From Streptomyces sp. NBC_00525 (GTDB lineage: Bacteria > Actinomycetota > Actinomycetes > Streptomycetales > Streptomycetaceae), in contig NZ_CP107834.1 in assembly GCF_036346595.1 (NCBI RefSeq), positions 2,976,001-3,040,000 on the forward strand: a stretch of DNA of 64,000 bases. The letters are read 5' to 3'. Below the pieces are notes generated by a model that searched no databases, was not told the DNA's origin, and was given only the letters and a program-made list of their open reading frames with translations. Position 1 is the first letter of the stretch. Every line of letters begins with the position of its first letter. A program made the translations under genes and the position numbers. Of this stretch, positions 19,101-32,338 are shown one piece after another.

Positions 19101-22100
19101 CGCGGGTCAGCTCATGCAGGTGGAGCGCGGCATCGGCCTTTGCCCGCAGAACGGTGTCCAAACGTTCCGGGGTCAGCGAGTCGATCAACGTGTCGTCCAG
19201 GACACCCGCCAGATGGACGACACCCGTCAGCGGCACCCCGTCCAGCACGGCCGCCAGGGCATCCCGGTCCGCGACGTCGCAGGCCGCGACGGTCACCTCG
19301 GCGCCGAGCGCGCGCAGCTCGTCGGACAGCTCGGCAGCGCCGGGGGCGTCCGCGCCGCGCCGGGAGAGCAGCAACAGGCCGCGTACGCCGTGGTTCTCGA
19401 CGAGCCGCCGGGCCACCAGGCTGCCGAGCGCACCCGTCGCGCCCGTGACCAGGACGGTGCCGGCACCGAAGTCGGGACGGACCCGCGTCTCGGGGTCGTC
19501 GGTGAGGCGGACGAGGCGGGCGCCGTACACAGTCGTGCCGCGTACGAGGGTCTGGGACTCGCCGGTCGCCAGCGCGGCCGCTGCCTGTGCGTCGTCGTCC
19601 AGGTCGTCCAGGTCGGCGAGAAGAAGGCGTCCGGGGTGCTCGGCCTGCGCGGAGCGTACGAGGCCCCAGACGGCCGCCCCGGCCAGGTCGGCGACGTCAT
19701 CCACGCCCTGCGCACCGGCCACGGCGCCGCTGGTGGCGATGAGCAGCCGGGAGTCGGCGGCGCGGTCGGCCGCCAGCCAGTGCTGGAGTGCGGCAAGGAC
19801 CTCGGTGGTGGCCGCCCGGACCGTTGCCGGGTCCGCGCCCCGGTGCCGGGACCGCAGGACGACGCTCTCGGGCATCTGTCCGTCCGGGCGCGGCTCTGCC
19901 CAGTCGACGGGTGCCGAAACCGGTTCGCCCGCCGGGAGTTCGACCCAGTCCAGGCCGAACAGTGACTCATGGGCGACCGTACGGGCGGCGGCCAACTGCT
20001 CCGCGGTGACCTCGCGCAGCACGAGCGAGTCCACGGACAGCACCGGCCTGCCCGCCTCGTCGGCGACGGACAGGGCGACGGCTCCGGCGCCGTCCGGCGA
20101 GATCCGCACCCGCAGCCGTGCCGCCCCGGAGGCGTGCAGACGTACGCCCGTCCAGACGAACGGCAGCACGGGCCCGGTCGCCTCCGCGTACAGGTCCGTG
20201 AAGACGGAACCGTGCAGCGAGGCGTCCAGCAGTGCCGGGTGCAGCCCGAAGGCGGCGGCCCCCGCCCGCGCTCCCTCGGGCAGCGCGACCTCGGCCCAGA
20301 TGTCGTTCCCGGACCGCCAGGCCGCCGTCAGCCCCCGGAAAGCCGGCCCGTACGCGAGTCCGGCCTCGGCCAGCGACGCGTACACGCCGTCCGTGTCGAC
20401 GACCTCGGCGCCGGGCGGCGGCCACGCCGACAGATCGAAGGGGGCCCGGTCCGCGGTGGTGGCCGCGAGGACTCCGGAAGCGTGCAGGGTCCAGGGCTGG
20501 TCGGGCTGGTCGTCACGGCGCGAGTGCACGCTGAACGGCCGGCGCCCGGACGCGTCCGCCGCGCCCACCTCCACCTGGAGCGCCACGGCACCGCGTGCGG
20601 GCAGCACCAACGGGGCCTGGAGCATCAGCTCGTCCAGCACCTCACAGCCGACCTGGTCCCCGGCCCGCACCGCGAGTTCGACGAAGCCGGTGCCGGGGAA
20701 GACCACGGAGTCGCCCACGACGTGATCGGCGAGCCAGGACTGTGCGGACAGCGAGATCCGGCCCGTCAGGACGACGCCGCCCGAGTCCGCGAGCGAGACG
20801 ACAGCGCCGAGCAACGGATGCCCGGCCGCAGCCAGCCCGGCGGCGGAGATGTCACCTGGGGCACCGGTCCCCTCCACCCAGTACCGGGCACGCTGGAACG
20901 CGTACGTGGGCAGCGCGACCTTGCGCGCCCCGGAGCCCGCGTAGAACGCCTCCCAGTCGATCGCGAGGCCGGCAGTGAACAGTCGCCCCAGACCCGCGAC
21001 CAGCGTCTCGGACTCGACGCGGCCCTTCCGTATCAGCGCGACACAGGTCGTGCCCTCGTCGGAGGCGGAGGCAGCCGCGAGAGCGGTGAGGACAGCGTCC
21101 GGGCCGATCTCCACGAAGGTGCGGGCACCGAAGGCTTCGGCGGCGTTTACGGCGTCGGCGAAGCGGACAGGGCGACGGACCTGGTCGACCCAGTACTCCG
21201 GCGACTGCCAATCCGACGACAGAGCACCGGCCACCGTCGAGACAGCGGGCGTACGTGGCTCGTTGAACGTCAACCCGGCCGCGACAGCGCGGAAGTCGTC
21301 GAGCATCGGGTCCATCAACGAGGAATGGAACGCGTGCGAGACGGAAAGGCGCCTGGTCTTCCGTCCGAGGGATGCGAAGTGCTCGCCCACGGCGAGCGCC
21401 TCGGACTCCACACCCGAAACAACCACAGACCGAGGACCATTGACCGCGGCGATTCCTACCCCGGTGGTAAGTATCGGCCCGACCTCATCTTCGGTCGCCT
21501 GCACAGCAACCATCGCCCCACCGGAAGGCAGGGCCTGCATCAACCGACCACGCGCAACAACGAGCTTCGCCGCATCCGCGAGAGACAACACACCCGCGAC
21601 ATGTGCAGCCGCCAACTCCCCGATCGAGTGGCCAACCACCACGTCAGGCTTGACGCCCCACGACTCCACCAGCCGGAACAACGCCACCTCGAACGCAAAA
21701 AGCGCAGGCTGGGTGTACGCGGTCGAGTTCAGCAACTCCGCGTCGTTCCCCCACACCACCTCCCGCAACCCCGTGGCAAGGTGCGCGTCTACCTCACCGC
21801 ACACCGCATCAAACGCCTCAGCAAACACCGGGAACGCAGCACACAATTCACGCCCCATCCCCAACCGCTGCGCGCCCTGACCCGTGAACAGGAACGCCGT
21901 CCTACCCTTCGCGGCCACTCCCCGAACCACCGCCGGGTGGGTTTCGCCCTCGATCAGAGCGGTGAGACCGGACAGCGCCGTCTCTCGGCTGTCCGCGAGC
22001 ACGACCGCGCGGTGGTCGAGAGCGGCACGGCCGGTCGCCAGGGAGTACGCGAAGTCGGCGTCGCCCGCCGCCACGTCGCTTGCCGCCACGTCGCCCGCGA

Positions 22101-23652
22101 TACGGGCATGCAGACGGCCCGCCTGCGCGGCGAGGGCCGCCGCGTCACGGCCCGAAAGGGTCCACGGCAGAACGGACGGCAGAGAGGTGACGGGAACCGC
22201 CGGCGCCTCGGGCGCTCCATCGGTGTCAGCGGGCTCCGCCTCCGACGCCTCCGACTCCGCCGGCGCCTCCTCCAGGATCACGTGCGCGTTGGTGCCACTG
22301 ACGCCGAATGCCGAGACGCCCGCACGGCGCGGGCGGTCCTCCGTGCGCTCCCAGGGCCGCGTCTCCGTCAACAGCCGTACGCGCCCCGCCGACCAGTCCA
22401 CGTGGCTTGACGGCTCGTCCACGTGCAGGGTCTTGGGCAGCATGCCGTGGCGCAGTGCCTCGACCATCTTGATGATGCTGCCGACGCCCGCCGCGGCCTG
22501 CGCGTGGCCCATGTTCGACTTGATGGACCCCAGCCACAGCGGCCGGTCCTCCTCGCGCCCCTGTCCGTAGGTGGCGAGCAGCGCCTGCGCCTCGATCGGG
22601 TCACCGAGCGTCGTGCCCGTTCCGTGGCCCTCGACGGCGTCGACATGGGTGGCGGAGAGCTGGGCGTTGGCGAGGGCCTGGCGGATGACGCGCTGCTGGG
22701 CGCGCCCATTGGGGGCGGTGAGGCCGTTGCTGGCGCCGTCCTGGTTGACCGCGCTACCGCGTACGACGGCGAGGACGGGGTGACCGTTGCGCCGGGCGTC
22801 CGCGAGGCGTTCGAGGACGAGCATGCCGGCGCCCTCGGACCAGCCGGTGCCGTCCGCCGCATCCGCGAACGCCTTGCAGCGGCCGTCCGGGGCGAGGCCG
22901 CGCTGACGGCTGAACGCGATGAACGGGGACGGCGTGGACATCACCATCACGCCACCCGCGAGGGCGAGCGTGCACTCGCGGCGGCGCAGGGCGGTGGCGG
23001 CCAGGTGGAGGGAGACGAGCGACGAGGAGCAGGCCGTGTCCACGGTGACGGCCGGGCCTTCGAGGCCCAGGGTGTAGGAGATGCGGCCGGAGATGACGGC
23101 GGCCGCGTTGCCGGTGGTCATGTAGGCCTCGGCGACCTCGCCCGCCGCGCCGACGATGTACTCGTAGTCCTGGATGCCGGAGCCGGCGAACACGCCGACG
23201 GGCTTGCCGCGCAGCGATGTCGGGTCGATCCCGGCCCGCTCGACGGCCTCCCAGGCGACCTCCAGGAGGAGCCGCTGCTGCGGGTCCATGGTGAGGGCCT
23301 CGTTGGGGCTGATCCCGAAGAATCCGGCGTCGAAGTCGGCGACGTCCCGGACGAACCCGCCCTCGTTCACGTAACTGCTGCCGGAGGCGGTGTCGCTCTC
23401 CTCGCCTCGCAGTGCGTCGAGGTCCCAGCCGCGGTCGGTGGGGAAGGTGGAGATGGCGTCACGGCCCTCGGCGACGAGCCGCCACAGCTCCTCGGGGGTG
23501 CTGACCCCGCCCGGGTAGCGGCAGCTCATCGCGACGATGGCGATGGGCTCGTGGTCCTGGTTCTCGGCCTCCTGGAGCCTGCGCCGCGTCTGGTGCAGAT
23601 CCGCCGTGACCCGCTTGAGGTAGTCGAGAAGCCGTGCGTCGTCATTGGACAT
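7147..23652 (-). CDS. Type I PKS, fifth protein: modules 8-10 (each KS-AT-DH-KR-ACP) and terminal TE
   Basis: The product is ~5,501 aa from ATG 23652 (GGTGGGA upstream, MSNDD start like its siblings); ATG 23679 is an alternative without a clear RBS. An N-terminal docking coil ([20 protein letters not shown]) comes first. Key residues by approximate position: module 8 KS Cys 207, AT Ser 676 and HAFH 776, DH His 978/Asp 1142, [10 protein letters not shown] 1404 and Tyr 1539, ACP Ser 1706; module 9 KS 1928, AT 2371, DH 2679/2845, KR 3106/3251, ACP 3414; module 10 KS 3642, AT 4089, DH 4395/4562, KR 4846/4987, ACP 5154. The TE follows with GFSSGG (Ser ~5349), LLDTYYMG (Asp ~5378) and GTHFTI (His ~5471), a full triad. 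It would add three malonyl units as a conjugated triene and then release the chain. Module 8 DH reads [10 protein letters not shown], with Asp in place of the usual Gly, and its KR has LDD; KR9 and KR10 have VDN and AHN instead. The AT of modules 9 and 10 share a 267-nt identical tract. Confidence 0.95.
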   Translation of the reverse strand: MSNDDARLLDYLKRVTADLHQTRRRLQEAENQDHEPIAIVAMSCRYPGGVSTPEELWRLVAEGRDAISTFPTDRGWDLDALRGEESDTASGSSYVNEGGFVRDVADFDAGFFGISPNEALTMDPQQRLLLEVAWEAVERAGIDPTSLRGKPVGVFAGSGIQDYEYIVGAAGEVAEAYMTTGNAAAVISGRISYTLGLEGPAVTVDTACSSSLVSLHLAATALRRRECTLALAGGVMVMSTPSPFIAFSRQRGLAPDGRCKAFADAADGTGWSEGAGMLVLERLADARRNGHPVLAVVRGSAVNQDGASNGLTAPNGRAQQRVIRQALANAQLSATHVDAVEGHGTGTTLGDPIEAQALLATYGQGREEDRPLWLGSIKSNMGHAQAAAGVGSIIKMVEALRHGMLPKTLHVDEPSSHVDWSAGRVRLLTETRPWERTEDRPRRAGVSAFGVSGTNAHVILEEAPAESEASEAEPADTDGAPEAPAVPVTSLPSVLPWTLSGRDAAALAAQAGRLHARIAGDVAASDVAAGDADFAYSLATGRAALDHRAVVLADSRETALSGLTALIEGETHPAVVRGVAAKGRTAFLFTGQGAQRLGMGRELCAAFPVFAEAFDAVCGEVDAHLATGLREVVWGNDAELLNSTAYTQPALFAFEVALFRLVESWGVKPDVVVGHSIGELAAAHVAGVLSLADAAKLVVARGRLMQALPSGGAMVAVQATEDEVGPILTTGVGIAAVNGPRSVVVSGVESEALAVGEHFASLGRKTRRLSVSHAFHSSLMDPMLDDFRAVAAGLTFNEPRTPAVSTVAGALSSDWQSPEYWVDQVRRPVRFADAVNAAEAFGARTFVEIGPDAVLTALAAASASDEGTTCVALIRKGRVESETLVAGLGRLFTAGLAIDWEAFYAGSGARKVALPTYAFQRARYWVEGTGAPGDISAAGLAAAGHPLLGAVVSLADSGGVVLTGRISLSAQSWLADHVVGDSVVFPGTGFVELAVRAGDQVGCEVLDELMLQAPLVLPARGAVALQVEVGAADASGRRPFSVHSRRDDQPDQPWTLHASGVLAATTADRAPFDLSAWPPPGAEVVDTDGVYASLAEAGLAYGPAFRGLTAAWRSGNDIWAEVALPEGARAGAAAFGLHPALLDASLHGSVFTDLYAEATGPVLPFVWTGVRLHASGAARLRVRISPDGAGAVALSVADEAGRPVLSVDSLVLREVTAEQLAAARTVAHESLFGLDWVELPAGEPVSAPVDWAEPRPDGQMPESVVLRSRHRGADPATVRAATTEVLAALQHWLAADRAADSRLLIATSGAVAGAQGVDDVADLAGAAVWGLVRSAQAEHPGRLLLADLDDLDDDAQAAAALATGESQTLVRGTTVYGARLVRLTDDPETRVRPDFGAGTVLVTGATGALGSLVARRLVENHGVRGLLLLSRRGADAPGAAELSDELRALGAEVTVAACDVADRDALAAVLDGVPLTGVVHLAGVLDDTLIDSLTPERLDTVLRAKADAALHLHELTRDRGLSAFVLFSSATGVLGVPGQGNYGAANALLDALAAHRTAHGLPARSLAWGLWASGMSGTLTDADLQRMSRTGIGALTSGYGLELFDRALTVNTPLVLPIRLDVRTLAEAGEALPPLFRKLVRIRARRAAGFAPEAAGELRGRLAGLGREERERVLLDLVRTQVAVALGYPDAQAVDETRAFSELGFDSLTAVEFRNALSAAAEVRLPATLAFDYPSPRALARHLLSELDSSLAEVSPARGVNTAGGGNDDDPIVIVSMACRYPGGVRSPEQLWRLVADGVDAVSDFPANRGWDLDRVYDPTAERPHTSYANEGGFLHDAGEFEPAFFGISPNEAAIMDPQQFLLLETAWEAFERAGIDPETLRGSMTGVYAGMMYHDYAANNSTGAIASGRVSYVFGLEGPAVTVDTACSSSLVSLHMAAQALRSGECSLALAGGVAVMATPEVFVEFSRQRGLAPDGRCKSFGIGANGTGWGEGAGMLLLERLSDARRNGHPVLAVVRGSALNQDGASNGLTAPNGPSQQRVIRQALANAGLTAAEVDAVEAHGTGTTLGDPIEAQALLATYGQGRPEGRPLWLGSVKSNMGHTQAAAGVAGIIKMVMAMRHGVLPPTLHAEERSDQIDWSEGDVELLTEAREWAQGGHPRRAGISSFGISGTNAHVIVEEAPEAPVVGATGDTGADLAVTPWVLSARSADALAGQASQLLTVADDHRAEDIGYSLVATRPVFEHRAVVLGDRAGALAALAAGEEHAGLVRGVTRAVGKSAFLFTGQGAQRLGMGRELYEAFPVFAGAFDAVCGEVDAHLATGLRGVMWGNDAEALNSTAYTQPALFAFEVALFRLVESWGVKPDVVAGHSIGELAAAHVAGVLSLTDAAKLVVARGRLMQALPAGGAMVAVQASEDEVGPILTTGVEIAAVNGPQAVVISGTETETRTIAEHFAALGRKTSRLPVSHAFHSSLMAPMLDDFRAVTAELTFNEPRIPVVSTVSGTLSTDWQSPDYWIDQVRRPVRFADAVRAAEAFGARTFVEIGPDAVLTALGAASAADDSTAFTPLVRKKRPEAESLVAGLSRLYVDGVHVDWEAYFASSGAGRVELPTYAFQRTRYWVGTDEYLANSWIGGGGSSMATAGLIEAGHPLLGAVVPSPDADMVTFTGRLSAGTHGWIVDHDVLGSVLLPGTGFVELAIRAGDQVGCAVLEELALQAPLILPERGAVVVQMVVGAADASSRRSVSVYSRAEDRPDLPWTLHADGVLAPGTQAAAFDLTAWPPAGAEELSLEGAYDGLRERGFGYGPTFQGLKAAWRVGDVLFAEVALPEQAHAEAEKFGLHPALLDAAMHAALVNGTGGDETVLPFVWREVSLHAAGAAAVRVRITQPTPESLSLQVADATGAPVATVGAVVGRPVSSEQLATSGNDSLFRIAWNKLPAAPARTPSGAPAPSIFTCVTRDPDAVVPDAVVPDAAVPETDVPAAAHELVGQALEAVQDWLSVDRPEGAVLVVATRGAVAVAEGESVDVRQAPVWGLVRAAQAENPGRFVLVDSDGSVPWDQLTALGEPELVVRDGEVWVPRLVLAAPRTAEDVAAPVWKADGTVLITGGAGGLGARVARHLVAEHGVRHLLLVGRRGAGTPGAAELVAELIGLGAAVAVAACDVADRDALAEVIASVDPAYPLSGVVHVAGVVDNGVVGALTPERMAAVLRPKVDAAWHLHELTADLDLSAFVMFSSAGGLVLAAGQGNYAAANVFLDALAAKRHAEGLPATAMAFGLWGVDTGMTSVDMLGLAEERMAAQGLPALSATEGLALFDAALESGLAATVPLRIDTNVLRNRATELPALLRGLVRVPVRRTAQSTDGGDGLLARLTGLDAAARAEALLELVRTHVAGVLGHASAEAIEPERAFSELGFDSLAAVELRNRLGAATGLRLPATLIFDYPTAHAVAAYVGEEVAGSAVALPAPARTLSTAGGPAVDDDPVVIVGMGCRYPGGVTTPEELWRLVADGVDAIGDFPADRGWDPEVYDPEPGTPGRTYAREGGFLYQAPDFDPVFFGISPNEALMTDPQQRLLLEVSWEAIERAGIDPTTLKGSSTGVFAGVMYHDYALGVEAAASSGGSLVSGRTAYTLGLEGPAVTVDTACSSSLVALHMAAQALRSGECSLALAGGVAVMGTPGMFVEFSRQRGLAPDGRSKSFAASADGVAWGEGAGVLLLERLSDARANGHPIVAVLRGSALNQDGASNGMTAPNGPSQQRVIRQALANAGLTAAEVDAVEAHGTGTTLGDPIEAQALLATYGQGRADDAPLWLGSIKSNMGHTQAASGVAGVMKMVMAMRHGVLPKTLHVDAPSDQVDWEAGNVELLTEARGWQPADRPRRAGVSSFGISGTNAHVIVEEAPQTADAAAEQADGAGLPVVPWVVSGKSPQALAAQAEQLIDRLAGDSTSSPADIGLSLVSTRTAFPHRAVVVGADTEELLRGLTALAQGRNAPAVASGQARRSGKSAFLFTGQGAQRLGMGRELYEAFPVFAGAFDAVCGEVDAHLATGLRGVMWGNDAEALNSTAYTQPALFAFEVALFRLVESWGVKPDIVIGHSIGELAAAHVAGVLSLTDAAKLVVARGRLMQALPAGGAMVAVQASEDEVGPILTTGVEIAAVNGPQAVVISGTETETRTIAEHFAALGRKTSRLPVSHAFHSSLMAPMLDDFRAIATPLTFNQPRIPVVSTVSGTLSTDWQSPDYWVDQVRRPVRFADAVEALEAQGANRFLEIGPDGILTGLAQQILDRGEGGPAVLVPSVRKNRPEPEALVTALGRLYADGARVDWEAFYAGSGARTVELPTYPFQRSRYWVDAAKPATDAVAVGQDAFDHPLLAAVVASPDSEAVTLTARVSLDTQPWVADHAVHGSVLLPGTGFVELALQAADHVGCGLLEELTLYAPLVLPERGGVALQVVVGEPDAQARRTVRVYSRPENHPDEPWTRHAEGVVAAGTGNASAPHDLTAWPPPGAEELDADGLYDGLQERGFGYGPVFQGLTAAWRHGDALYAEIALPEQAHPDAARFGLHPALLDAAMHALGFGGLGAEEDEGRALLPFSWSGVALHAASATAVRVRLAPVEGVRNAVRLDLADPAGAAVASVEALQLRPVAAEQLGGGGFREALLAVEWQPVGGGSGPRGDWAVAGPGLVVAGVPVVAGLDALGDAVPDVVLLPVLADADGAGTEHEVPAGTRTAVDAALAAVQRWLAEPRFARSRLVLVTRSAAAVADGDPVDVRQAPVWGLVRAAQAENPGRFVLLDLEEGEPAPRALAGALASGEPELAVRRDRVLAPRLARSAAPGGGTPWDGEGTVLITGGTGGLGAIVARHLVTEHGVRHLVLAGRRGLAAPNAAGLRDELTALGVRVEIAACDVSDRAAVAALLAGIAPEHPLRGVVHAAGVAHNGLVGALTPEQMDHVLRAKADAAWHLHELTAHLDLSVFALFSSAGGLVMAAGQGNYAAANVFLDALAAHRRSQGLAATSMAFGLWATETGLSQWLGEADLQRMRRTGTPALSEEEGLWLFDAAVAADAPALVPLRVDLAALRARTDEVPALLRGLAPAGRRRAGAAAAVREAGGLVRKLRGLDEAARTRAVLDEVLSHAAEVLGHADAGAVDAEAGFLEAGFDSLTAVELRNRLNAACGLSLPAMVVFDSRNPLELARLVAGRLAAEGGEAGADATPAPAAASPLDDTLYGLFLDAIMAGNIKPGLAMLRAVAALRPSFATAADLDALPEAVSYGARAKGEGGGRAPRLICLSTPTVAGGVHQHARLAARLSVPVSGIPTPGFGRGESLPESFEAAVDVLAEAVLRTADGEPFVLLGFSSGGLLAHATVARLERVHGVRPAGLVLLDTYYMGAANDAIFDQMASAVPDKAATLGAFSSAELSAMGRYVELLPQFTQADIEAPVLFVRAGDLFEAGERAGVGEGGWQADWNGADTVATVPGTHFTIVEQHVDTTAPVIDGWLKDLKERISS
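11035..11301. repeat. AT-domain tract of module 10 identical to module 9
   Basis: By eye, 11035-11301 matches 16201-16467 base for base (267 nt), ending at A versus C (11302/16468). It codes for the AT stretch from after [11 protein letters not shown] through HAFH to MLDDFRA. Synonymous sites are identical as well, so recent gene conversion or duplication is more likely than selection on protein sequence alone. Confidence 0.8.
16201..16467. repeat. AT-domain tract of module 9, partner of 11035-11301
   Basis: This is the second copy of the 267-nt identical AT tract. Close but not perfect relatives of the same stretch occur in the AT of module 6 (about 29,870-30,160), and the same flanking AT wording recurs in modules 2-5 and 8. 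Confidence 0.8.
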
Positions 23653-23762
23653 GTTGGGTCCCACCGAGTCCTTGTTCATGCCGGTTCATGCCGTGAGGTC
23701 GAGTCGGGTCGCAGATGCGGGGCGGGGCCCGGTGCCGTCGCCGACACCGGGCGCGCGGTCGG

Positions 23763-26700
23763 TCAGGTGAGGCCGAGTTCGTTGTCGATGAAGGCGAAGA
23801 CGTCGTCGGCGGTGGCGGCTTCCAGCTGGTCGCCGACCTTCTGGCCGCCGTCGCCGTGCTGTGCGTCGAGGGTCGTGGTCAGCCGCGTGAGCAGGCCCTG
23901 GAGACGGGCCGTGATCCGGGTGGCCTCGATGTCCTCGGCGGCGAGCGCCGCCGCGGCCTCCTCCAGGCGGTCGAGCTGCGCCAGTACGGGGAGTTCGCCG
24001 AGGCTGTCGCCCTGGCACAGCTCCGCCCAGAGGTGACCGGCCAGGGCACCGGGGCTCGGGTGGTCGTAGATCATGCTGGTGGGCAGCGGGCGCCCGGTCG
24101 CCGCGACGAGCTTGGTACGCAGGTCGACGGCGGCCACCGAGTCGAACCCGAGATCGGTGAATCCCCGGTCCGCGCCGACGTCGGCCGGATCGTCGTACCC
24201 GAGCAGCGCCGCGACATGCGTACGGACGAGATCGAGAAGAGCGGACCGCTGTTCCGCTTCGGCGAGCCCGGCCAGCCGGTCCGCAAGCCCGGAACCTTCG
24301 CCTCCGCCGTCCCCGGCCCCCTCCGTGCTGAGCGCGGCGCGTGCTTCGGGCAGGGCGTCCAGGAGCGGGCGGGGGCGGGCCAGAACGTAGGTGGGGGCGA
24401 AGCGGTCCCAGTCGAAGTCGGCGACCACGGCATGCGAGCCGCCGCCCGTGAGGATGCGGCGCAGCGCCCCGATGGCGAGGGCCGGGTCCATCGCGGGGGC
24501 ACCCATACGGCGCATGACGGCGGCGAGTTCGGCGTCGACCATTCCCCCGTCCCACGATCCCCATGCCACCGATGTGGCGGCGAGGCCACGGGCGCGCCGG
24601 CTGTGCGCGAGCCCGTCGAGGCAGGCGTTGGCACTGCCGTACGCGGACTGGCCCGCGCTGCCCCAGACGGCGGCGCCGGACGAGAACAGCACGAACGCGT
24701 CGAGCGGGGTGTCGCCGAGGAGTTCGTCCAGGTGGCGGGCGCCGAGCACCTTGGCTTCGGCGACATGCGCGAGCTCGTCGAGGCCCAGTTCGCCGAGCGG
24801 GGCGATGCGCTGCGGAAGTCCGGCCGCGTGGAACACGGCGGTGAGGCCGCTGAGGCCGGCGAGCAGGGCGCGTACGGATGCGCGGTCGGCCATGTCGCAG
24901 GCCGCGACGGACACGCGGGCGCCCATGGCCTCGATCTCGGCGGCCAGTTCGGCGGCGCCCGGCGCGTCCGGGCCGCGCCGCCCGGCGAGCACCACGTGTT
25001 CGGCCCCGTCGGCGGCGAGCATCCGCGCCACGTGGGCGCCGACCCCGCCGGTGCCTCCGGTGACGAGAACGGTGCCCCTGGCCCGCCAGTGCGCGACCGG
25101 GTCGGGCTGCGCGGGACGGACCAGCCGTCGGGCGTACACGCCCTCGGAGCGCACCGCCACCTGGTCCTCGCCGCTTCCCCCGGCGAGGACGTCGCAAACC
25201 CGGTGCAGTGCCGTTTCGTCGGCGTCCGGGGGCAGGTCGATCAGGCCGCCCCAGGTGTCCGGGGCCTCAAGGGCGAGGGCCGCGCCGAGCCCCCACACCG
25301 CGGTCTGCTCGGGCCGTACCGCCGTGTCCGCGTCGTCCGTCGCCACCGCGCCCCGCGTCAGGCACCACACCGGGGCCGTCCACTCCAGGGCCGCCGCGTC
25401 ACGCAGCAGGGCAGTGGTGTCCGCGAGCCCCTGGGAGAGCACGGGATGGTCCGGGTGCGGAGTGCCGTCGAGCGCGAGGAGGCTGACGATCCCGGCGGGC
25501 GGCGGGGACGGCGGCAGGCCGTCGAACGTCAGCGGATTGTCGTACTGCGAAGTGCCGTTGGACGGTGACGGGCTGTTCGGCCGCGACGAGCCATCGGCCT
25601 TCGGCAGGCCGGCGGCCAGTACAGGGCGCACGCCCCGCTCCGTCAGCGCCCCGGCCAGCGCCTCCGCGAGCGGGCGCTGTTCCGGCGCGTGTACGACGAA
25701 CCAGTCGCCGCCGAGCGGGGCGGGCGGCGCGAAGTCCGCGACGGGCGCCCAGGCGACCCGGTAGCGCAGCGCGTCCACGGCCGACGCCTCGCGCCGCCCG
25801 GCCCGCCAGCTGGTCAGCGCGGGCAGCACGGGGGCCAGATCATCGGGCGCGACCCCGATCCGTTCGGCGAGCCCGGCCGCGTCCTCCTGCTCCACGGCCG
25901 CCCAGAAGCCGGCCTCACCGGGGTCCGCCGGGGCGGCGGCCGGAGCCGTGTCGGGCGCGGCGGCCCAGTAGGTGCGGTGCTGGAAGGCGTACGTGGGCAG
26001 GTCGACCCGGTGCGGGCGGTGGCCGCCCGCTGTGAAGCAGGCGTTCCAGTCGACGGGCACACCCCGTGTGTGGAGCAGCGCCACGGCCTCCGTCAGCACG
26101 CGTGCCTCGTCGCGGTCCCGGCGCAGGGCGGCGGTGAAGGCCGGCTGGTCCGCACCCTCGTCGGCACCGGTCAGGCAGTCGGGCCCGAGCGGGGTGAGGG
26201 CGGCGTCCGGGCCGAGTTCCAGGAAGGTGTGGACGCCCTTGGCGGCGAGCGCGCGCACGGCGTCACCGAACCGCACGCTCGCCCGGACGTGCCGCACCCA
26301 GTAGTCGGCGCAGGCCAGCTCGTCGTCACCGGCGAGTTCACCCGTGACGGTGGAGACGACCGGAATGCGGGCAGTGGCGTACGTGACGCTCTCGGCGACC
26401 GCACGGAAGTCGTCGAGCATCGGTTCCATGAGCGGCGAGTGGAAGGCGTGCGACACGGCGAGCCGCTTGGTGCGCCGGCCCTCGCCCGCGAAGTGTTCGG
26501 CGAGCGCCAGGGCTTCGGTCTCGCCGCCGGAGACGATCACGGAACGCGGTCCGTTGAGGGCCGCGATCCCGGTCTCCGGGGTGAGCAGCGGCGTCACCTC
26601 GTCCTCGGACGCCTCCACGGCGACCATCGCCCCGCCCGCCGGCAGCGCCCGCATCAGCCGGCCACGGGCGGCGACCAGCTTCGCGGCGTCCGCGAGGGAC

Positions 26701-28784
26701 AGCACCCCGGCCACATGCGCCACGGCGAACTCGCCCACCGAGTGCCCGGCCAGGAAGTCCGGCCGCACCCCCCAGGACTCGACCAGCCGGTACAGCGCCA
26801 CCTCGCACGCGAACAGCGCCGGCTGGGCCAGCCCCGTACCGTCGAGCAGTTCCCGGTCGTCGCCCCACATCGCCGCCCGCAGCGAGTCGTCGAGGTGTGC
26901 GTCGAGCGCGTCCACGGCCTCGTCGAAGGCGCGGGCGAACACCGGGTACGCGGCGTGCAGCTCCCGTCCCATGCCGAGGCGCTGGGCGCCCTGCCCGGTG
27001 AACAGGACGGCGCTCAGCGCGTCGGGCCTGGCCTCCCCGGTGACGGCGGCGTCGGCGGACCCGTCCGCGACGGCGCGCAGCGCCCGTACGAGATCGGCGT
27101 GCCCGGTGGCCGCCTGCGTGTCGGCGACGACCACGGCCCGGTGCTCCAGCGCGGCGCGGGTGGTGGCGAGCGACCAGCCGGTGTCGGCGAGAGGGATGGC
27201 CGGGCGGGCCTCCAGATGATCGGCGAGCCGAGCGGCCTGCGCGGCCAGGGCCTCGGGACGCCGGGCGGAAACCAGCACCGGGACGAACCGGGGGGCGGTG
27301 CCCTCGGCCGTACGCTCGCTGTCGGCGGCGCCCGACCCGGCGCCTTCCCCGGCGGCGGGGCTCTTAACCGGGCGCTCCCCGGCTGCGGTGTCCTTCGCCG
27401 TACCCTCCGCGTCAGTGGCGGAAACGGCCGCGGCCGGTGCTTCTTCCACGATCACATGGACGTTCGTGCCGCTCAGCCCGAACGACGACACCCCGGCCCG
27501 CTTGGCGCGCCCCAGGTCCGGCCACGCGACGGGCTCGGTCAGCAGACGTACGCTGCCGGCGCTCCAGTCCACATTGGGGCTCGGCTCGTCCACGTGCAGG
27601 GTGCGCGGCAGGACGCCCGCCTTCATCGCCTGCACCATCTTGATCACCCCGCCGACACCGGCGGCCGCCTGTGCGTGGCCGATGTTCGACTTGAACGAGC
27701 CCAGCCACAGCGGGCGGTCCGCGGCCCGCTCGCGCCCGTACGCGGCGATGAGTGCCTGCGCCTCGATCGGGTCGCCGAGCGTGGTGCCGGTGCCGTGCGC
27801 CTCGACGGCGTCCACATCGGCGGGGGCGAGGCCGCCGGAGGCCAGGGCCTGCTGGATGACGCGCTGCTGCGAGGGGCCGTTCGGCGCGGTCAGCCCGTTG
27901 GACGCGCCGTCCGAGTTCATGGCCGAACCCCGTACGACGGCGAGGACGGGGTGCCCGTTGCGCCGGGCGTCGGACAGTCGCTCGACGAGGAGCATGCCCG
28001 CGCCCTCGGACCAGGTGGTGCCGTCGGCCGCCGCCGCGAAGGACTTGCAGCGCCCGTCCGGTGCCAGACCGCGGTCCTGGCTGAAGCCCACGAAGGAGTC
28101 CGGGCTCGCCATGACGGTCACCCCGCCCGCGAGCGCCAGTGCGCACTCGCCGCTGCGGACGGACTGCACGGCGAGGTGGAGAGCGACGAGCGAGGACGAG
28201 CAGGCCGTGTCCACGGTGACGGCGGGGCCCTCAAGGCCCAGCGTGTAGGCGATGCGCCCGGAGGCGACGCTCGCCAGGCCACCGGTCCCGCCGCCGCCCG
28301 GATAGTCGTGGTAGACGACCCCGGCGAACACCCCGGTCCGGCTGCCCTTCAGCGATGTCGGGTCGATGCCGGCCCGCTCGATGACCTCCCAGGACACCTC
28401 CAGGAGCAACCGCTGCTGCGGGTCGGTGTCCCGCGCCTCACGCGGGCTGATCTTGAAGAAGTCCGCGTCGAAGTCCCCCGCGTCGTGCAGGAAGCCGCCC
28501 TCGCGGCAGTATGTCCTGCCCGGCGTCGAGGGCTCGGGGTCGTACAGGGCCTCCATGTCCCAGCCACGCCCGTCCGGGAACAGCGACACGGCGTCCCGCC
28601 CCGCGTCCACGAGCTCCCACAGGTCCTCGGGCGACGCGATGCCCCCCGGAAAGCGGCAGCCCATGGCCACGATCGCGACCGGCTCACTGGCCCGCGCCTC
28701 GGCCTCCGACAACTGGCGTCGGGTGCGCTGGAGTTCCGCGGTGGCGCGCTTGAGATAGTCCCGGAGCTTGTCGTCGTTGCTCAT
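23763..28784 (-). CDS. Type I PKS, fourth protein: module 7, KS-AT-KR(A-type)-ACP
   Basis: The product is 1,673 aa from ATG 28784 (GAGG upstream), 32 bp after the stop of the third PKS gene. The order is an N-terminal docking coil ([20 protein letters not shown]); KS with DTACSSS (Cys ~195); AT with GHSVGE (~681) and HAFH (~780), malonyl type; a structural KR half and catalytic KR with TGGTGGVG (~1245); ACP with [10 protein letters not shown] (Ser ~1548); and a C-terminal docking tail ending [14 protein letters not shown]. There is no DH, so the beta-hydroxyl is kept. The KR has [14 protein letters not shown] with Trp ~1374 before Tyr ~1381 and lacks the LDD motif, the fingerprint of A-type KRs giving an L-configured hydroxyl. 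It is the only A-type KR in the system. A low-complexity Ser/Pro/Asn insert (around residue 1070-1100) sits in the KR structural subdomain. AT and linker sequences differ noticeably from the other modules, so this gene probably has a separate history. Confidence 0.95.
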   Translation of the reverse strand: MSNDDKLRDYLKRATAELQRTRRQLSEAEARASEPVAIVAMGCRFPGGIASPEDLWELVDAGRDAVSLFPDGRGWDMEALYDPEPSTPGRTYCREGGFLHDAGDFDADFFKISPREARDTDPQQRLLLEVSWEVIERAGIDPTSLKGSRTGVFAGVVYHDYPGGGGTGGLASVASGRIAYTLGLEGPAVTVDTACSSSLVALHLAVQSVRSGECALALAGGVTVMASPDSFVGFSQDRGLAPDGRCKSFAAAADGTTWSEGAGMLLVERLSDARRNGHPVLAVVRGSAMNSDGASNGLTAPNGPSQQRVIQQALASGGLAPADVDAVEAHGTGTTLGDPIEAQALIAAYGRERAADRPLWLGSFKSNIGHAQAAAGVGGVIKMVQAMKAGVLPRTLHVDEPSPNVDWSAGSVRLLTEPVAWPDLGRAKRAGVSSFGLSGTNVHVIVEEAPAAAVSATDAEGTAKDTAAGERPVKSPAAGEGAGSGAADSERTAEGTAPRFVPVLVSARRPEALAAQAARLADHLEARPAIPLADTGWSLATTRAALEHRAVVVADTQAATGHADLVRALRAVADGSADAAVTGEARPDALSAVLFTGQGAQRLGMGRELHAAYPVFARAFDEAVDALDAHLDDSLRAAMWGDDRELLDGTGLAQPALFACEVALYRLVESWGVRPDFLAGHSVGEFAVAHVAGVLSLADAAKLVAARGRLMRALPAGGAMVAVEASEDEVTPLLTPETGIAALNGPRSVIVSGGETEALALAEHFAGEGRRTKRLAVSHAFHSPLMEPMLDDFRAVAESVTYATARIPVVSTVTGELAGDDELACADYWVRHVRASVRFGDAVRALAAKGVHTFLELGPDAALTPLGPDCLTGADEGADQPAFTAALRRDRDEARVLTEAVALLHTRGVPVDWNACFTAGGHRPHRVDLPTYAFQHRTYWAAAPDTAPAAAPADPGEAGFWAAVEQEDAAGLAERIGVAPDDLAPVLPALTSWRAGRREASAVDALRYRVAWAPVADFAPPAPLGGDWFVVHAPEQRPLAEALAGALTERGVRPVLAAGLPKADGSSRPNSPSPSNGTSQYDNPLTFDGLPPSPPPAGIVSLLALDGTPHPDHPVLSQGLADTTALLRDAAALEWTAPVWCLTRGAVATDDADTAVRPEQTAVWGLGAALALEAPDTWGGLIDLPPDADETALHRVCDVLAGGSGEDQVAVRSEGVYARRLVRPAQPDPVAHWRARGTVLVTGGTGGVGAHVARMLAADGAEHVVLAGRRGPDAPGAAELAAEIEAMGARVSVAACDMADRASVRALLAGLSGLTAVFHAAGLPQRIAPLGELGLDELAHVAEAKVLGARHLDELLGDTPLDAFVLFSSGAAVWGSAGQSAYGSANACLDGLAHSRRARGLAATSVAWGSWDGGMVDAELAAVMRRMGAPAMDPALAIGALRRILTGGGSHAVVADFDWDRFAPTYVLARPRPLLDALPEARAALSTEGAGDGGGEGSGLADRLAGLAEAEQRSALLDLVRTHVAALLGYDDPADVGADRGFTDLGFDSVAAVDLRTKLVAATGRPLPTSMIYDHPSPGALAGHLWAELCQGDSLGELPVLAQLDRLEEAAAALAAEDIEATRITARLQGLLTRLTTTLDAQHGDGGQKVGDQLEAATADDVFAFIDNELGLT

Positions 28785-28816
28785 CGAACCTCAACCAATC
28801 TGCAGCTGATCGCTGG

Positions 28817-31800
28817 CTAGGAGATGCCGAATTCGCTGTCGAGCACGTCGAACAGCTCCTCGTCGGTGACCGTTTCGAAGTCGGGCCCCTCGCCCGCCGA
28901 ACCCGGGTCGCCCTGTGCGTCGCGCCACCGGCGCACGATGGCTTCCAGCCGGGCGGTGATCGCATCGGCTCGGGCGCTGACCGTTTCGGCGTCCCCTCCG
29001 GCGGGAAAGCCGCCCAGCACGTCCTCGATCCGGTCCAGTTCCGCGAGCACCGCGGCGGCCGGATCACCGGCGCCCGCACCCGGCTGGACGGCCAGGCAAT
29101 CCGCCAGGAACGCGGCGACGGCACGCGGGGTCGGATAGTCGAAGATCAGCGTGGCGGGCAGATCGCACCCGGACGCGGCGGTCAACCGCTTACGCAGCTC
29201 CACGGCCGCCAGCGAGTCGAAGCCCATGTCCCGGAACGCCAGGTCCGTCTCCACGACGCCCACGGACGCGTGCCCGAGCACTGCCGCCACATGCGTACGC
29301 ACCAGCGCCAGCAGCACCCGCCCGGCCTCGGCCGGCCCGAGCCCCGCCAACTCCGCCCGCAGCCCGGCCGCAGCCCGCTGCGACTCCTCGGCCGTGGGCA
29401 CCTTGTGCACCACCCCCGGCGCTGTGGAGGTGCCGCTGCCGGGGGTGGTGCCGCGGCCCTCGACCCAGAAGCGGGTGCGCTGGAAGGCGTACGTGGGCAG
29501 TTCGACCCGGCGCGCCCCGCTCCCGGCGAAGTACGCCTCCCAGTCCACGCGGACACCCTGTGCGTACAACCGCCCCACCGCACCCACCAGGGACTCCGCC
29601 TCGGGCCGGTTCCTGCGCAGCAGCGGTACGAGCGCGGCCTCCTCGTCGGCCACGGAGGCCGCGCCGAGAGCGGTGAGAACGGCATCCGGGCCGACCTCTA
29701 CGAACGTACGAACCCCGAGGGCTTCGGCGGCGTTCACGGCGTCCGCGAAGCGGACGGGGCGACGGACCTGGTCGACCCAGTAGTCGGGGGACTGCCAGTC
29801 GGTGGAGAGGGTGCCGGAGACGGTCGATACGACGGGGATACGGGGCTGGTTGAAGGTGAGTGGGGTGGCGATGGCTCGGAAGTCGTCGAGCATCGGGTTC
29901 ATGAGGGAGGAGTGGAAGGCGTGTGAGACGGGAAGACGGCTGGTCTTGCGTCCCAGGGCGGCGAAGTGCTCGGCGATGCTCTGCGCTTCGGCTTCGGTTC
30001 CGGAGATGACGACGGCCTGGGGTCCGTTCACCGCGGCGATTTCTACCCCGGTGGCAAGAATCGCACCGACCTCATCTTCGGACGCCTGCACGGCGACCAT
30101 CGCGCCACCGGCGGGCAGGGCCTGCATCAACCGACCGCGAGCGACGACGAGCTTCGCCGCGTCCGTCAGGGACAGCACACCGGCAACGTGCGCGGCGGCC
30201 AGCTCCCCGATCGAGTGACCGGCAACAACATCCGGCTTGACGCCCCAGCTCTCCACCAGCCGGAACAGCGCGACTTCGAAAGCGAAAAGGGCGGGTTGGG
30301 TATACGCGGTGGAGTTGAGCGCATCGGCGTCGTTCCCCCACATCACCCCACGCAATCCCGTGGCAAGGTGCGCGTCTACCTCACCGCAGGCCGCGTCAAA
30401 CGCCTCCGCGAACGCGGGAAACGCCTCGTACAACTCCCGCCCCATACCGAGCCGCTGCGCACCCTGCCCCGTAAACAGAAACGCCGACTTTCCGCCCCGG
30501 CGAGCCCGGTCCACGATCACCGCAGGGTTTCCGCTCCCCTCCGCCAGCGCGGCCAGCGCCTCCGCGTGGTCGGCCCCCTCGTGTCCGAGGACGACCGCCC
30601 GATGGGTGAAGGCGGTCCGTGTGGTGGCCAGGGAGAGCCCGATGTCCGCCGCATCGGTGTGGTCGGGCCCTCCCAGGACCTGTTCCCGCAGACGGGCGGC
30701 CTGAGCGCTGAGGGCCTGCTCAGACTTTGCCGACACCACCCAAGGAACTACGGGGAGCGCGGCCCGCACGACCGTCTCCCCCGCCTCTTCCGGCGCCTCC
30801 TCGACGATCACATGGGCGTTCGTCCCGCTGATCCCGAAGGAGGACACCCCGGCCCGCCGTACCGCGCCGCCCGGAACCCAGGGCCGTGACTCGGCCAGCA
30901 GCTCGACGGCGCCGTCCGCCCACTCGACCTGGTCCGAAGGCGTTTCGGCGTACAGGGACTTGGGAAGCACGCCGTGGCGCATCGCCATAACCATCTTGAT
31001 GATGCCCGCGACACCCGCCGCCGCCTGGCTGTGGCCCATGTTCGACTTGATCGACCCGAGCCACAGCGGACGGTCGGCCGGCCGCTCCTGCCCATAGGTC
31101 TCCAGGAGCGCCTGCGCCTCGATCGGGTCACCGAGCGTCGTGCCTGTGCCGTGCGCCTCGACCGCGTCCACCTCTGCCGCTGTCAGGCCCGCGTCCTCCA
31201 GGGCCCGGCGGATCACTCGCTGCTGGGCGGGTCCGTTGGGGGCAGTGAGGCCGTTGCTGGCGCCGTCCTGGTTGAGCGCGGAGCCACGGATCACGGCGAG
31301 CACGGGGTGACCGTTGCGCCGTGCGTCCGACAGCCGCTCCAGGACCAGGACGCCCGCGCCCTCCGAGCAGGCGACGCCGTCCGCCGAAGCGGAGAAGGAC
31401 TTGGACCGGCCGTCGGAGGCAAGACCCTGCTGCGTGCTGAAGTAGACGAACATGTCCGGGGTCGACATGACCGTCACCCCGCCGGCCAGGGCGAGCGAGC
31501 ACTCACCGGAACGCAGCGCCTGCGCCGCCATGTGCAGCGCCACCAGCGACGACGAGCACGCCGTGTCCACGCTGACCGCTGACCCTTCGAGCCCCAGCGT
31601 GTACGCCACCCGGCCCGACACCACACTGCCGGCCGTGGTCGATCCGGGCTCCGCGCCGAGCGCGTAGTCGTGGTACATCACACCGGCGAACACACCGGTC
31701 GACGAGCCCTTGAGCGTGGTCGGATCGATCCCGGCCCGCTCGATCGCCTCCCACGACACCTCAAGCAGCAAACGCTGCTGCGGGTCCGTCACCAGTGCCT

Positions 31801-32179
31801 CGTTGGGGCTGATCCCGAAGAACACCGGATCGAAGCCCGAGGCCTCGTACAGGAAGCCGCCCTCGCGCGCGTACGTCTTGCCGGGCTTCCCCGGTTCGGG
31901 GTCGTACACACCTTCGTCCCAGCCCCGGTCCGTGGGGAAGTCGCCGATGGCGTCCACCCCGTCCGCGACGAGCCGCCACAGCTCCTCGGGCGTCGTCACC
32001 CCGCCCGGATAGCGGCAGCCCATGCCGACGACGACTATCGGGTCGTCGTGGTGGGTACCGCGTCCGGAAGGCCCTGCCTCTTCGAGGCGGCGCTCCGCGT
32101 CCGCCAGCCGCCGGCGTGCGTCCCGCAGATCGGTCGTGGCCCGCTTCAGGTATTCGAGAAGTCGCTCTTCGTTGCTCAC
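28817..32179 (-). CDS. Type I PKS, third protein: module 6, KS-AT-ACP without reductive domains
   Basis: The product is 1,120 aa from GTG 32179, with GAGGGAG upstream. The domain order is a docking coil ([20 protein letters not shown]), KS (DTACSSS, Cys ~206), AT (GHSIGE ~655, HAFH ~755), ACP ([11 protein letters not shown], Ser ~989) and a C-terminal docking tail ending [13 protein letters not shown]. The AT post-linker ([16 protein letters not shown]) runs within ~60 residues into the ACP, so there is no room for KR or DH, and the ketone from the module 5 acyl group is predicted to stay. It would extend the pentaenoyl chain by one malonyl unit to a beta-keto thioester. It follows a 240-bp gap with a strong hairpin, so it may head a second PKS transcript. 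Confidence 0.95.
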   Translation of the reverse strand: MSNEERLLEYLKRATTDLRDARRRLADAERRLEEAGPSGRGTHHDDPIVVVGMGCRYPGGVTTPEELWRLVADGVDAIGDFPTDRGWDEGVYDPEPGKPGKTYAREGGFLYEASGFDPVFFGISPNEALVTDPQQRLLLEVSWEAIERAGIDPTTLKGSSTGVFAGVMYHDYALGAEPGSTTAGSVVSGRVAYTLGLEGSAVSVDTACSSSLVALHMAAQALRSGECSLALAGGVTVMSTPDMFVYFSTQQGLASDGRSKSFSASADGVACSEGAGVLVLERLSDARRNGHPVLAVIRGSALNQDGASNGLTAPNGPAQQRVIRRALEDAGLTAAEVDAVEAHGTGTTLGDPIEAQALLETYGQERPADRPLWLGSIKSNMGHSQAAAGVAGIIKMVMAMRHGVLPKSLYAETPSDQVEWADGAVELLAESRPWVPGGAVRRAGVSSFGISGTNAHVIVEEAPEEAGETVVRAALPVVPWVVSAKSEQALSAQAARLREQVLGGPDHTDAADIGLSLATTRTAFTHRAVVLGHEGADHAEALAALAEGSGNPAVIVDRARRGGKSAFLFTGQGAQRLGMGRELYEAFPAFAEAFDAACGEVDAHLATGLRGVMWGNDADALNSTAYTQPALFAFEVALFRLVESWGVKPDVVAGHSIGELAAAHVAGVLSLTDAAKLVVARGRLMQALPAGGAMVAVQASEDEVGAILATGVEIAAVNGPQAVVISGTEAEAQSIAEHFAALGRKTSRLPVSHAFHSSLMNPMLDDFRAIATPLTFNQPRIPVVSTVSGTLSTDWQSPDYWVDQVRRPVRFADAVNAAEALGVRTFVEVGPDAVLTALGAASVADEEAALVPLLRRNRPEAESLVGAVGRLYAQGVRVDWEAYFAGSGARRVELPTYAFQRTRFWVEGRGTTPGSGTSTAPGVVHKVPTAEESQRAAAGLRAELAGLGPAEAGRVLLALVRTHVAAVLGHASVGVVETDLAFRDMGFDSLAAVELRKRLTAASGCDLPATLIFDYPTPRAVAAFLADCLAVQPGAGAGDPAAAVLAELDRIEDVLGGFPAGGDAETVSARADAITARLEAIVRRWRDAQGDPGSAGEGPDFETVTDEELFDVLDSEFGIS

Positions 32180-32290
32180 AGAGACTCACTCCCTCTGGTA
32201 GACGATCCGTGGCGACTCACTCACGCGGCGTCCAACGTTGATCGGATTCGAACGCTACTGAGCGCTCCGAGGGGCGGCCTACCCTTAGCC

Positions 32291-32300
32291 CACCCCTGCC
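32291..32300 (-). promoter_or_regulatory. AGGGGTG motif upstream of the third PKS gene
   Basis: Read on the - strand the sequence is GGCAGGGGTG, 112 bp upstream of the GTG start at 32179 and in the 240-bp gap between the second and third PKS genes. It matches the core of the motifs at 531, 555, 59290 and 59355 but has C in place of A at the third base before AGGGG, so it is the weakest member. I see no convincing -10/-35 pair in 32180-32290. Confidence 0.25.
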
Positions 32301-32338
32301 GCAGGCCCCTGTACGACGGGGCACCGCCACGTGAAAAG

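Noticed and set aside
32241-32255. GGATTCGAAC-like sequence resembling the tRNA-Arg T-arm, a possible att copy
   Set aside because: Only ~10 bases match and it lies inside the PKS operon gap; too short to be an attachment duplicate.
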